From Lactarius indigo (taxonomy: Eukaryota; Basidiomycota; Agaricomycetes; Russulales; Russulaceae), in NCBI GenBank assembly GCA_025766275.1, contig JAFKAC010000080.1:1-64000 (forward strand): DNA of 64,000 nt, in the 5' to 3' direction. Each line of letters begins with the position of its first letter. Positions within the stretch are counted from its first letter, which is position 1. A program made the position numbers and the translations under genes. This document shows, one piece after another, positions 25,859-36,372 of the stretch. The notes beneath the pieces are model-generated. The model was given only the letters and a program-made list of their open reading frames with translations. It was not told the origin of the DNA and did no database searches.

Positions 25859-25993
25859 TGGGCCAGGTCTTGGTGAAGCGCCTCATCTACAGGCTGCGGC
25901 CACATCTAATAGTGGTTGATGCATTGATGGGTTATGAGAGCTACCGAATTCGGGATATTACATAATTAACAGATGGTTAGGCGATCACTGAGA
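25859..25993. other. Short spacer before transposon
   Basis: 3' flank of the broken MFS copy, homologous to the flank after 32,082 for about 50 bp, then unrelated sequence to the TA target site. Confidence 0.5.
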
Positions 25994-25995
25994 TA

Positions 25996-26021
25996 CAGCT
26001 GTTTTCATAACATCTGTCGGG
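25996..26021 (+). repeat. Left terminal inverted repeat of the mariner element
   Basis: Starts CAGCTGTTTTCATAACAT directly after the TA target site; the mirror copy is at 27779-27804. Confidence 0.9.
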
Positions 26022-26593
26022 TCGCGACCATTTTTCGCTTACAGGCGTAGTCTGAATGGGCATCTCGGTGACCATGCCGAATTTTCTTCCCACAAAAATA
26101 AATCATAGTAATTGAAAAAGAATTTACTTAAAGCAACTTAGTCTCCGCTGACAAAAAATTGATTTCAACGGGAATGGAAGGAATAATCATATTCAAAGTA
26201 CATATTACAAGACCTAGAGGGGGATTGGAAACTGCTCAGCACCGTTCGTGCATGCAGCACGAAACTCAAAGGATTGGTGAACAGGAGGACCGAGTCGGAT
26301 GAGGAGGATCATGTCGACAGGGCAACGCTTGGGGCAACATCGCTTCACGTGAGGTGGATTTGTCAACTATCCCACGGTCATCGGACAGCCAGGTGGGTTC
26401 AACCCGATGCACCCGTACCAGCGTAGCCCATAACGCTTCAATTCACCGTGTTCTTTTTGTTCCCTGACCATCTGAGTGACCACCTGCAACCATATATTCA
26501 CAGACACACATAAAGAAACTAAGGAGGGACTTGAAGAGGGACCTGGTACCCACAGTGCTTGTACCAGCCCTTTGCGTCGTCTGCTGTGACAGA

Positions 26594-27608
26594 TTAGACG
26601 GCTGCCCAGAATGCATGGTACACATTGCCATTACCAGACTCGAGATCGGCATTGACGCGAGCACGATTCGCACGCAGCCAGGCCTTGATGGATGAGAATG
26701 CGAGTTCGATTGGGTTGAAATCTGGTGAATATGTGGGGAGGTAAATGAGGCGCGAGCCATGCCCCTCAACCAGTTCACGAATTCCAGCTACCTTGTGAAT
26801 GGCCGCGTTATCGATGACAAGGACTGAATTAGGCAGTGGCCATTTGTTCATGCGAGGGAGAAGGCCTTCAACAAATTGACGAAAAATGTCACCGGTAATG
26901 GCGTTCTCAACGACTTCAAGGTGCAAAATGCCGTCCAGGGAAATAGCAGGTAACATTGAGTACTTTTTACCACGATGGAAAAACTCGTAGCGGCATGCAC
27001 GCTCGCCACGCATAGACCACGCATACGGCCTCCTCAGGGTGAGTCGATTGAAATGGCTCTCATCGGCAAAGACAAGTTGTTCTGGACGGAAATGGGCAGT
27101 GATGAGGGCCATATACGCCTCACGGTCTTGCTCATTATGCTCAAGAGCACAACGTGTGAGCTGTCAACGATGTTGATGAGAATGTTGGGGCCAATAGATT
27201 GAAGATGTACGCACCATTTTCCTTGTGTATCCCATCCTTCGGAGGGAACGCGTAATGGTTGGAAGCGATACCTCAATGCCACACACTTCCTGAAGCGCCA
27301 CTTGCAGCTCCATGAGTGAAGTGTCGGGCTGGCGCTCAACAGAATCACAAAGAAACTGTAGCAGTTAGACAACACCCAGAACCCGTATATTGCAGACATA
27401 CCTTCACTTGAATAGCAGTGAGAATACGTGGCCGACCATTGTTGATTGGTGGTGGTGAAGATACCACTCCTATCCTGCGATGTGTGCTGCGGTATCTCTC
27501 GAGCGACCGTATACTGATTCCAGTGAGCTCATGGATTTCTGAGTCACGCAGTCCCTGATGTGACATTGATAAGGCCAACTCCTTAATGTCATTGGAGTAC
27601 CGGACCAT
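26594..27608 (-). CDS. Tc1/mariner-type DDE transposase, C-terminus cut
   Basis: Cuts and pastes its own element. The N-terminal helix-turn-helix (MVRYSNDIKELALSMSH, IHELTGISIRSLERY) is followed by an intron near 27,400, a second HTH-like part (MELQVALQEVCGIE), another intron near 27,170-27,225, then the DDE_3 catalytic domain: LVFADESHFNR (first D), VLVIDNAAIH (second D), YLPTYSPDFNPIELAFSSIK (third acidic residue, E). In-frame TAA at 26594-26596 ends the frame after YHAFWAAV; the sequence just beyond still encodes a family-like end (GWYKHCGY), so the original protein was about 25 residues longer. The catalytic triad is intact; activity is uncertain. Confidence 0.85.
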
Positions 27609-27778
27609 TGTCGAGGGTTTGGAAGGGACGACAATGGAAGGGAGTAAGCTGCCGAGCATGACAACGGAGATAACTATTCTATAACCCCAATTCTGTATGA
27701 TAACCCAATTCTCCTGTCCACTTAACTACGAACCCCGCTCATGGGTTTTGGATGACCGCTGGGCTACGCGAAAACTGA

Positions 27779-27804
27779 CCCGCCATATGTTATGAAAACA
27801 GCTG
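27779..27804 (-). repeat. Right terminal inverted repeat of the mariner element
   Basis: Inverted copy of 25996-26021, ending AACAGCTG before the TA target site at 27805-27806. Confidence 0.9.
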
Positions 27805-27806
27805 TA

Positions 27807-28399
27807 AGCACATCATTCGAGCGAGAGCGATCGTGGACAATTGCGCGGTTAAAAGGCGTAGCGTAGGGTGCAGATAGACACCCACAGGGCCCCCTGAACT
27901 CTCCCCAAACATTCTAGTGAATAAGTAAAGGACCCGTATCGTGACAGATAACACAATTGCAAAGGCAAGTACGCAGGTGTCAATCCTGGCCACGCGAGGG
28001 TATCAGCAGGAAATGCTCGAGGAGTCTCAAGTGGAACAACGTCATCGCGCTCTATACAGGCGCAGAGAAGACCCGCGTCGTAGTTCTGCGCTCGAAGCAT
28101 CGCACGAATCGCGCAAGGGGCGTTGCTCTCCTCGCCGTACGGCAGCCTTGCTCATGCGAGTCTGAGTGGATTTATCTTCTCTCACTGCTGTTGTGCTGGT
28201 ACCGATCCGCTTGATTATGCATCTCGTTCGATTCCGAGAATGTCAGTGAGAGATGCCCACCGAACGCGGTGGGCGTTACCCGGTCTTCCAATCGTTTGTC
28301 AAACCTTTTATTTCGGAGCTCGGTTCCGAACCGAGCAATAGACGGTACTAAATCCAGTGTTGCCTCGCTGGCACCCCTTGGACGTTTACCACCATAGCC
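27807..28399. other. Intergenic before GST copy 2
   Basis: No gene seen at 27,807-28,190. From about 28,195 it is homologous to the upstream region of GST copy 1 (shared gtcagtagagat-like and cgtttgtcaa blocks), probably including the promoter. Confidence 0.5.
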
Positions 28400-29330
28400 A
28401 TGTCCAGAGACACAAGCTACATCCTCTACGACCTTACGGGAAACACAACCAAACACCAAACATATTCGCCTAACGTATTGAAAACCAGGTGTGTGAATGT
28501 TTTAGGCATTCCACTCCGAGTGGGGATGGACGTACGCTTGCAGGATTTTCCTCAACTACAAGAGCATACCATACAAGACGGAGTGGATCGAATTACCGGA
28601 TATCGCGGCGGTCGCCAAGCGGATCGGCGCACCACACACCGTCTTACACCTTGGCGGACAACCTCGCTACACCGTGCCCATCCTGCGTGACCCAGCAACC
28701 AAGCGGAGCCTCGCCGGATCGCTGCAGATCGCGCTCAACCTGGAGCGCATGTACCCGGATGCGCCGACGCTCTTCCCGCCCGGAACGGAGGATGCGATCG
28801 TAGCCTTCGACGACCAGTTCAATCACAGCGTCCCCGCCGTGCTCAGGCCACTGCTCATGCTGCGCATCTGGGAGCAGTTGAACGAAGGCAGTAAGTCCTA
28901 CTTCCGCATGCTCTGCGAGCGCATGTGCGGGATGCGGCTCGAGGAGATCACACCGCCCGGCGCACCCACCGCCGCGCGCTGGGCCGCGCTGCGCGGGGCA
29001 CTCGAGCCGTTCGCGAAGGATGCGGACGCACGCGGACAGTCGGACACGTTCCTGTTCGGCGAGCGCGAGACTTATGCAGACGTGACTGCGGTGGGTTGGT
29101 TGGCCTTCACACGCGGGACCTGGGGCGAGGACACGCAAGAGTGGGCGGAGCTGGAGACGTGGCATGGGGGACGGTGGGGACGGCTCACGCGCGCATTCAA
29201 AAAATGGGAGTACGTAGATACCCCGTCCGCGCCTGACGTTCCAAGGTACGCTCTCCTGTTTTTCCTCTTTGTTTTCGGCATGGTGCTGAGTGAGCCCCAC
29301 TTGTTCCTTTTTACACTGTCTAGAACCTGA
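28400..29330 (+). CDS. Glutathione S-transferase-like protein, copy 2
   Basis: Exons 28400-28488, 28544 to about 29,245 and 29324-29330, same layout as copy 1. N-terminal GST domain: YILYDLTGNTTKHQTYSPNV, IFLNYKSIPYKTEWIELPD, RYTVPILRDP; C-terminal helical domain ends AFKKWEYVDTPSAPDV. About 260 aa, intact, roughly 85 percent like copy 1 by eye. Differences cluster in the helix around RMLCERMCGMRLEE (copy 1 RTTRERMFKQPLEA), a region that lines the substrate pocket in GSTs, so the two may have diverged in substrate; that is inference. Confidence 0.87.
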
Positions 29331-29852
29331 ATGCCTGGTATAACACGTTTTGGAGAGTTGGGAAAATTGCAATTACGCCTTACTTGTTGGAGCCTGTTGG
29401 GATACAGCCCGAAAAGTTACAATCCGAGAGCCATTATACCGTACTAATAGGGTGTTTAGACCTGACTGAGCACGTGCGTCATGGTATGTATGCAAAGCCC
29501 GAAGATGTCCGTGCAATCCAGGGGGCAGGAATCATAGATAGATAAGACCGAAGCAGAAGCCTGAGAGGATGAAAAGTTCCAAGTTGACCACGTTCGCGTT
29601 ACCACGTTCGTTGGGGCCACATGAGTCATCCGCGGTTAAACGGGCCGGTGGGGCCTTGACATGACAGGCGAGACGCGTGAGGTGAAGGTTTCGTCTTTCT
29701 ATCGTTCAGTTATGGCAGCTACTCCATACACCAGATTACCATCGAAGCAACCCCTGTTAGAGGTTCTCTCTCAGAAGACGACTCGGAGGGCATAAAAACC
29801 CCAAGCTGTGACCCAAAAATGCTGGTCCTCATTCGCTTCTCTTCTCCCAGAG
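29331..29852. other. Intergenic between GST and MFS copy 2
   Basis: About 50 bp after the GST stop still match copy 1; 29,360-29,770 is unrelated to the GPI2 sequence at the same place in copy 1, and no remnant of GPI2 is visible; from about 29,765 it matches the MFS 5' region again. Confidence 0.5.
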
Positions 29853-32082
29853 ATGGCCGACGACCGTGCAAGCCTGAGCCGCTCAGAAAAGCACAAGGAC
29901 GATAGCGTCACTACAGAAGTAGCTATTCGGGCAGAAACAGAGAATGTCTTTGATGACTCGCTCGATCCACTTTACGCCGCGAAGGCAAAGGTTCTCAACG
30001 ATGCCCTCCAAGAGATTGGCATGGGGAAATACCAGGTGCGTCTCGACCCTAGCTGCGACATCCCTTTGCCCCGTGCTTAAGCAATCTCATCCATCAAGTG
30101 GTATCTCTTCATCGTTACTGGCTTTGGTTGGCTCTCGTGCGTACCACTCGTCTTCCAAGTAAAGCCGTTCGATGACACTTGACTTGAACAGCGATAATCT
30201 TTGGCCCGTAAGTCGTTCCCGTACCTTTTATATATATCTGATCGTCATAATCCTCTTTGAAGATCGTAACCGTGCTCATTCTCACGTCTGTTGTCAACGA
30301 GTTTGGTTTTCAAGGCCCCTTCCTCAAGCTCGGACAGCACATAGGTTTGCTCGTGGGTTGCATCTTCTGGGGCGTTGGATCCGACATCTGGGGACGCAAG
30401 TACGCTTCTTTTTTTGTTCTCATAAAATTTTATTTGGAAACGAACGCACATTTCGCCACTCAAAAAAAGGTTGTCCTTCAATCTGACTCTCCTTATCACT
30501 GGCATATTTGCGGTTGCTGCCGGGGCGTCACCAGACTCTATCACGTTATGCTCCCTCGTGACTGTGTGGAGTATTGGAGTCGGTGGCAATCTTCCTGTGG
30601 ACTCTGCTGTCTTCTTGGGTTTGTCAAATGCATCGCCAATATGGACCAGACTAATGGGGCTCTTATCCAGAATTCATCCCCGCATCACATCAATATCTGT
30701 TGACCGTCCTGTCCATTTGGTGGGCATTCGGGCAACTACTCGGTAGTCTCGTTGGTTTTTTCTTCCTCCTTCCTTTTCCTCTTCCTCAGTTGAGCCTAGG
30801 TCGCGTGGCCACTACTTGTTAACTTTTCCTGTCCGACAACCGTCCCCCCTTCACCATGTCCGCGCTCCGAGAATCAGGGCTGGCGTTACTTCCTTTACGC
30901 GATGGGCGGGCTCATGCTCCTTCTTTTCGTGCTTCGCTTCTTCGTGTTCCATCTTTACGAAAGCCCGAAATACCTGATGGGTCGTGGGCGTGACGCGGAG
31001 GCGGTAGAGGTTGTACACAAGGTGGCACGTTACAATGGGAAATCTAGCAGCCTCACGCTGGAAATGCTACGCGACGCCGAGAGGCGGTTTTCCCCTTCTT
31101 CTGGGAATGGGGACCCTGAGAAGACCCAGTTGCCAATAATAGACACATCTGCACTAGGTGCCGCACGCAGGACACTGAGATCATTCGGGTGGGATCACGT
31201 GACGCCATTGTTCCAGACGCGAAAGTTGGCATGGTCGACCAGTCTATTGATTATTGTCTGGGGTGCGCTCTGTTGCCTTTCTTTCTCTTTCGTGTTCTAT
31301 AACCCTCTTCCTTCAGCTCTCATTGGTCTGGCGTTCCCATTGTGAGGGCTCCATTCTCTCTATTTAACGGGTTCTTCTGACTCATCGCCATGCCCTACTA
31401 GATACAGCAGTTTCTTGACGTACTTGTATGTGCTTTCCTTCTCGTTTCTTTGTATTTCTGATTGCGGTTTATAGCTTGGCAACTCGGGGGGCGGACTTCG
31501 GAGACGGCTCGACGTATATCACCTATCGTAATGTAAGTTCCTAGTTCCCTTCGTGACACCTTATTTCACTGAGTATTTTCGATGTCCTACTAGCAAGTCA
31601 TTCTGAGCGTTGTTGGCGTTCCCGGCGCGTTACTCGCTGGATGGACAGTCGAGCTTCCATTTCTCGGTAGACGCGGCTCGCTCGCAATCTCTACAAGTTC
31701 GTGAACCCATGACGCGACTTCTTGATACAGTTCTGACGAACAACATACAGTCCTGACAGGCGTGTTCCTTTTGGCCTCGACTACCGCACGCTCTTCCGCA
31801 GCCCTGCTCGGCTGGAACTGCGGCTACACCTTCACGAGCAACATCATGTATGGCGTCCTGTACGCGCTCTCGCCAGAGCTGTTCCCCACCAAAGATCGCG
31901 GGACGGGTAACGCGCTTGTTGCGGCTGCTAATCGCGTGTTCGGAGTTATGGCTCCTATCATCGCACTTTATGCAGACCTCACGACTTCTGTACCGATCTA
32001 CATCTCAGGCGTCCTGTTCATAGTGGCGGGCTTCATCGCGGTGTTGCTGCCATTCGAACCGCGTGGCAAGGCGTCGCTGTAG
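29853..32082 (+). CDS. MFS transporter, copy 2, intact
   Basis: Twelve-helix major-facilitator protein of the SV2/phosphate-sugar type; moves a small solute with protons across a membrane, substrate unknown. Start 29853 (MADDRASLSRSEKHKDD); then ALQEIGMGKYQ, intron, WYLFIVTGFGWL, SDNLWP, LILTSVVNEFGFQGPFLKLG, GCIFWGVGSDIWGRK (the MFS loop 2-3 motif), SFNLTLLITGIFAVAAGASP, SIGVGGNLPVDSAVFL, SHQYLLTVLSIWWAFGQLL, FFVFHLYESPKYLMGRGRDA, DFGDGSTYITYRN, VILSVVGVPGALLAGW, ALSPELFPTKDRGTGNALVA and a last helix before LLPFEPRGKASL, stop at 32080-32082. About nine introns. No disabling change seen. Confidence 0.83.
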
Positions 32083-33033
32083 ACAGGGTAGACACGCCGC
32101 GGACCAGTATACGTGAATCATACATAGGAGTTCTCCAAAATAGAAATGGCATAATGGGCCTTCGGGTCATTCTTTCATATCTTCAACGTTGAGATGTTTA
32201 GCGGTTGTGAGACGTGGGAAAGTACGGTTTTTATTGCAGCCATGGCCCATGTAGCTCCATTCAACACCGGGATGGGAGCGTGTGGAAGCGGCACGCTTTT
32301 AATGAAGGCATCCGATGTTGAATGAAACGAGAGCGTGTTTTGCGCCGAGAGGTGGAGGTCCCTAAGCGAATTCGGGTCGACAGAGAGATGAGAAGATAGA
32401 TGTACTGTGTAGCACTCGCTTGGGCTATTTTTATACTGAAGATTTCAAATCATCCATATCCTACTTTGCACACTGAAAATGATACTTTTTACAGCTGGTT
32501 CCATATCGATTGTCCCCTGCCATTTTGAGAACACAGTCGGACACCCAAAACTCGAGAGCAGGATTCATAATTAAGTCGAGGAAGAAATTCTCAGAAAATT
32601 GGGTCATCTCGCAGAAATAGGGTTACAGAATAGCTATCTTGTAAAAATTGGGGTTATGCAATGGTTATCTGTGTTGCTATGCTCAGCATCTATGTTGTCT
32701 CAGTGTTGGCGCCCCTTCTACTATAAGTCCCCTGACACATGGTCCGCTAGCACACCTCCAATGGCCTCACCGGCTTCCAGGTTGCACAACAGCCACTGCA
32801 GCCACTAGTCACTGCACCGTCCCTGGTCTACAGCCCCTCATCCCAACATCCATACATGAGCCCCCACCAGCAGGTCCACTGACGCATTCTCAGATGCACA
32901 GCCACACACACTCCCACTCCAGCAACCACTCGTACCCCACCTGCGTGCTGCAGAACAACCCATAGTTGGTATTGTTCCTAGTTCATACCCCAGAAGCTTA
33001 GAACAGTTCCAGTGCATCAGCAAGGTGCAATCT
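32083..33033. other. No gene recognised
   Basis: AT-rich intergenic sequence after the MFS gene; 32,750-32,960 is CA-rich low complexity (many cca and cac triplets). No frame with coding features was found. Confidence 0.5.
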
Positions 33034-33262
33034 CACTAGAAGGGCCTAGTGTCGCTATTGCAACTGTATGTACTAGACATACTGGCACTATTCGCACCAG
33101 TTGAGCTAGACCTCTTTAGGATTATCTAGTTCACATCTAGTCGCACCAGTTTCACGTTATGTCACCAGGCAACCCCAGGGTAAATAGTAATTTTCAAGTA
33201 ATTCTAGTTCATGCTCTAGTCACGCAGCTCTCGCTAGTATTACAATCTGTGGCTAGGTACCC
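33034..33262 (+). repeat. Left CTAG-rich block
   Basis: About ten CTAG tetramers in 229 bp, where about one is expected by chance, many as ACTAG or TCTAG. Starts with CACTAGAAGGGCCTAGTG, itself a near-palindrome. Looks like a subterminal transposase-binding array. Confidence 0.6.
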
Positions 33263-33719
33263 GCGCATATGGGTACGTGCACAGACAGGTATGGCGGCAG
33301 GTTTGTGCAACCAGGTTTGTTGGCGGGTTTGATAGTCACCCAACCCTCTTTGGTCACCTTCGGGATTCCCATGCAATATATTTATTGTTGAATTATTACT
33401 GTAACAAAGAAGCGTCTGGGATTGACGGGGTTGAGCTCAGAGAGAGAACACGACGGCTATGGACGCTATCCATAGCACCGCTGCGCCCGCCGCTACGCCG
33501 AGCGAGAGCCTGTCGATATGATGGAACGACCTGGGCACGGCGTCTTTGACTTAAGACCTGACTGGGGAGCCATAATCACACAAGAGGGAGATGAGGAAAA
33601 CACGGAATTGATGCTGATATTGACAGGAGGGAAATGATCTAGTTACGTCGTGTGCTATATCCAACGTCGAGGGAGTCACGAGCCGATGAAGTATCATACC
33701 GGTCTAAGACTTTTGGAAA

Positions 33720-35722
33720 TCAGATCTTCGTGGTCAAATTTGTTCCGTCCGAAGTCCAATGTGGTGGGACGGTTCGCGGAAACAAGATACCGGCCCCAGT
33801 CGATGGCCCAACTCGGATGGAGGACAGGTTGAACACGTTATCCGGCTCCAAGTTGCCAGGGATTGACCTGTCGCGGAGGTAGGCCCGACTGTTCAATCTG
33901 GATGTGGACTCGGTCAGAAGTCGAACCCGCGATAACAAACGAAATGAACTCCTCACAAAGCGAGCAGTGTGTTTACATAGCCTATGGGACAATGTCAATT
34001 GTCCGTCTCTGCGCTTAAGATTATTGTAAACGTACACCTACTCATCACCCAGAAAATTGCCAGCCACGTTAGAGAGGAGGGTGAAACCACGAACTAGTCA
34101 TAAAATAAGATAAGAAACCTCGAATCGGGAGTACGAGAAAGGTGTTACGCTGATAGTCATGGTGGTAGCGAGGATGCTACTCAAGTTAGTTTGGGGTCAT
34201 TGGCCAACGAAGACGAGGAAAAAACCCACCCCATCAATAAACCGGAATTGATACTGTAAGCCATCAAAGTCATGATGACGGAATCAGTTCTGTGCATGAG
34301 TGTCAGCTAGGTCCACGGCATAAAGTCAAAAGGATGGACTCGCCTCGTGAACCCCGTCTTCCTGCGGTAGAGAGACCGGCACATCGCCACCGCAACCAGC
34401 AGGTCCGCCAGAGCGCCTGCAGCCATTCCTGCACACGAAATCCACTATCAAGCTGTTAACGTGAGTGGATATGGTATGGGTTGGAACATACAGTCAAAGA
34501 GTGAAAATTGTCGAACTGCTTGAGGACCGCCCTGAAAATGGGTTTCGGTTAATTTGATAATACGCCCAGGGAAGAAATGTACCTACTCTTTTACGGTGAA
34601 AACTAGCAAGCGAAGTTTGAGTCACTCATGGACGAAACAGTGAACAGGGAACTCACAAATCCCGAAGACTACAATGACGTGAGTGAAGACCTCTCAGGGG
34701 AAACCGAGAGCACTCACAGGAAGCGATAATGACTAACGCCCCCTACAAATCCACATTCAGAGGTGCTCCGATAAGTTGATGATGATGACTTACGATGACG
34801 ATCGGGCAGACGATACTTTGGCTCACTGGTAGAAACAAATTATAGCTCGGAAGTACAATAGATGACAAAGGACAAAAACTCACTAACATAGACCCGTCTT
34901 GCATAATAGCTATGCTGTGTTAGGACAAATAGCAAGATGAAGATGGCGCACAAACGACGAACAGCTCCACGGAAGCGCCGACGATGATCTACGACGATCT
35001 TCAGTAAGTACGTGACGCCAGATTACTGAATGTATAACGTACACTTATAACGATCTGAAACTACATCGGCCGCAGCATTGGATGTGGTGTGAGTGGCTTG
35101 GAGGTAAGACTGTTCAGAATTACATACGTTCAGGACCCTGAGGTGTGAATCAGACACGACTCCGCTCCAACTTGGAAGCGGTTGACTCACCACATACTAG
35201 AGCTTAGTTTTTCGACGTTGTCGGAATTCAAAATGAGGTACCTACCATGGTGAGTACATGTAGAACAGGGTGTGTATTGGCGACTTACCAGTAGATCACA
35301 TAAGCGCATAGAATCGCGTGAAAGCCATCCATGGTTCTAATAAAAATATCACAACCTGGACAAGCCGGATTGAAACATCACGCACGTTACGAATACAACG
35401 AAGACCTTGAGTAGCTTTGAGTCTTTCCGATAGTTCCTGGGACGAGTTGGTTTGTTGCATCTGGAGATAAGGAATAGTTACCAGAAGTATATCCATCTAC
35501 AAGAGCATCGGATTTGTTAGTCAGGGCGCGAGAGAAAGCGTGTTCACTCGGACTCACGTCTGCACAATGGTCAAGCCAAAGAGCCTATTAGTTTAATAGG
35601 TTAGGAGAAATAGACATATGGAAGCGCTGAAATAGGACTCACGTAGTACTGACGAGCAGCCCGATAAAGGCCGCCCCAAAGGAATTCCGGATGTCAGCCT
35701 GAGCGACAGAAAAGCTAGTCAT
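33720..35722 (-). CDS. DUF6534 multi-pass membrane protein
   Basis: Agaricomycete-specific integral membrane family of unknown role. Read leftwards from ATG at 35722: MTSFSVAQADIRNSFGAAFI, GLLVSTT, intron, LFGLTIVQT, intron, WIYFW, a 45-bp intron, NYRKDSKLLKVFVVFVT, intron, TMDGFHAILCAYVIYW, YLILNSDNVEKLSS; then RFRGAVRRLCAIFILLFVL (about 34,930), and the DUF6534 core GMAAGALADLLVAVAMCRSL, YRRKTGFTR (about 34,400) and TDSVIMTLMAYSINSGLLMG (about 34,220). The last exon carries the hallmark LNSRAYLRDR and ends at 33,720-33,722. About ten exons, no disabling change seen in the parts I could trace; splice sites around 35,000-35,200 are unresolved. Confidence 0.8.
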
Positions 35723-36372
35723 GTTATGGAGTTGCGCTTGCAAGGGATAGGGGAGGGATAAGGGGAAAGGTAAGGGGCTGGTGCGAATGTGAAACCGTAG
35801 CCAGAAGCAAACCTATTCGGAGGGTTTTGGTCGACTCCCCTCTGAATACGTACTTTGCTTGCGGGGGTTGGTAGTACGTTAGTAAGAACCAGGCCAAGCG
35901 AAAAAGGGGGGCGAACTCTGAAACACCAAGCCAGCCAGCCTTGCAATCGAGCCGAAAACCTAGAATAGTTGATGTGAATCCAGTGGGGCCAATATCGTGC
36001 TAGTACAGCTGTTGGGTATGGCCCTAGACCAGCGAAGTCGTGGCGAACGGAAGTCATGGAGAGTTGAGGACGTTAAGGGTCAGAGTTAAGTCGGTTGCAA
36101 CTCCGGAGCAAGCTGCAGATCCGATTGATCCGATTGCCGATCATGATAGCAACGTTAGTTAGCCAACTCAAGAGCCGACTCGTATTAACCGAGGGTTTTT
36201 TTTATTTTTTATTTTGAACCATTAACCGAGGGTTTCACCGACTCCTTTCACGTGTACTCTCACTTCGATGCTACAGCAAACGCTAGGATTCCGGTTCCCG
36301 AACGGCTGCAGTGACAGCCATTTCTCAAGTACTTGTTTATTAACCTATTGGCTTGCCGTGGTATGAAGCAAG
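35723..36372. other. Intergenic, divergent promoter region
   Basis: Lies between the divergently oriented DUF6534 and Plavaka genes. Contains a T/A run near 36,200 flanked by two copies of attaaccgaggg (36,185 and 36,223). No gene. Confidence 0.5.

Larger units (their letters stand above)
20925..25900. repeat. Segmental duplication, GST-MFS block, copy 1
   Basis: Direct-orientation counterpart of about 28,195-32,145. Shared parts: the GST upstream region, GST gene, short 3' flank to about 22,160, then from about 23,490 the MFS gene to its end. The 1.3 kb between (22,165-23,485), which holds GPI2, is absent from copy 2. Confidence 0.85.
25994..27806. mobile_element. Complete Tc1/mariner-type (IS630-like) DNA transposon
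   Basis: Element 25996-27804 (1,809 bp) is flanked by TA on both sides (25994-25995 and 27805-27806), the expected target duplication. Terminal inverted repeats start CAGCTGTTTTCATAACAT at both ends and stay alike for about 26 bp with two mismatches. One transposase gene on the minus strand fills most of it. It sits between the two GST-MFS blocks. Confidence 0.93.
28195..32145. repeat. Segmental duplication, GST-MFS block, copy 2
   Basis: Direct-orientation counterpart of 20,925-25,900, without the GPI2-bearing 1.3 kb. About 470 bp of unrelated sequence (29,360-29,770) takes its place between GST and MFS. Confidence 0.85.

Noticed and set aside
33895..33930. tRNA-like word (complement of gggttcga)
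   Set aside because: It lies in the DUF6534 last exon and no acceptor stem or anticodon arm can be drawn around it.
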